Positions 63,871 through 64,000 of a stretch of 64,000 nucleotides of DNA are shown here, piece after piece (position 1 is the stretch's first letter; each line of letters begins with the position of its first letter). The notes beneath the pieces are model-generated. The model searched no databases. It had not been told where the DNA came from and saw only the letters and a program-made list of their open reading frames with translations. A program made the position numbers and the translations under genes. The stretch is from contig NZ_JAFAGT010000085.1 in assembly GCF_019237615.1 (NCBI RefSeq), positions 62,001 through 126,000 of the forward strand, in the 5' to 3' direction. Origin of the DNA: Roseateles sp. (GTDB lineage: Bacteria > Pseudomonadota > Gammaproteobacteria > Burkholderiales > Burkholderiaceae_C).

Positions 63871-64000
63871 TTACTGCCCGTTGATGGCCTTGGCCAGGCC
63901 CCTGAGCTTCATGTTCAGAAAGGTGAGGCTGGTGCCGAAGTCCTGGGCGTTCTGCGCGAACGCCGCCTGCTCCACGCCCAGCTCCACGGTGTTGCCGTCC
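63871..64000 (-). CDS. flgB: Proximal rod protein FlgB, C-terminal fragment (cut by window edge)
   Basis: The last 42 residues before a TAA at 63871-63873. They begin DGNTVELGVEQAAFAQNAQD and end LNMKLRGLAKAINGQ, matching the FlgB C-terminal helix. The rest lies beyond the right edge. As the first flg rod gene it should be preceded by the operon promoter outside the window. Confidence 0.9.
   Translation of the reverse strand, partial: DGNTVELGVEQAAFAQNAQDFGTSLTFLNMKLRGLAKAINGQ

Overview
The window is about 64 kb of very GC-rich, densely coded bacterial chromosome. Gene content and order point to a betaproteobacterium of the order Burkholderiales, most likely the Roseateles/Rubrivivax/Leptothrix group. 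The markers are the rpsP-rimM-trmD-rplS operon, a murJ-sirB1-perM-hda-HAD-pcnB-folK run, DUF3579 beside argD/argF, a PEP-CTERM protein, ModE with two Mop domains, and a flgB-to-flgL operon. The genus is inferred from gene families, not from a database match. I found no rRNA, tRNA, CRISPR array, prophage or insertion sequence.

Region 1 (1-23 kb) is mostly core genome. It holds the end of an acyl-CoA dehydrogenase, rsuA, ribF, ileS and lspA, a PAS sensor kinase, a PEP-CTERM protein, and a run of quinone reductase, EamA exporter, RluA-type synthase, SDR and Tim44-like genes. A secreted S9 peptidase, a CobD/CbiB-like protein and a CoA-type Nudix enzyme follow, then the rpsP operon, a GNAT acetyltransferase, and a DUF47-Pit phosphate-uptake pair preceded by Pho-box-like repeats.

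Region 2 (23-36 kb) carries a long minus-strand operon from murJ to folK with several stop/start overlaps (cell wall, transport, replication control by Hda, RNA polyadenylation, folate). Next come rpsT, an alpha/beta hydrolase, DUF3579, argD-argF, a BON lipoprotein and an orphan NarL-type response regulator. Behind it lies the decayed, frameshifted remnant of a hipA toxin-kinase gene, then a 58-codon DUF3563 gene.

Region 3 (36.7-50.6 kb) is nutrient uptake and accessory metabolism. It has a DedA-rhodanese fusion, then a coupled molybdate operon (modB-modA-modC, a periplasmic molybdopterin-fold protein, modE) with a ModE-type palindrome just before modB. A FadE-type dehydrogenase between two YciI-like genes follows, then an MFS transporter, a hydratase/FAH-type enzyme, and the sulfate ABC operon sbp-cysT-cysW-cysA.

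Region 4 (50.6-64 kb) is the flagellar region. Reading leftward from the right edge it contains flgB (partial), C, D, E, F, G, H, I, a single-domain flgJ, flgK and flgL, an unrecognised 353-residue protein, a PilZ protein and flagellin. A glycerol-3-phosphate-cytidylyltransferase-like gene with a small coupled ORF and a possible FliK-like protein follow. These unrecognised genes beside the hook and filament genes are the best candidates for something undescribed.
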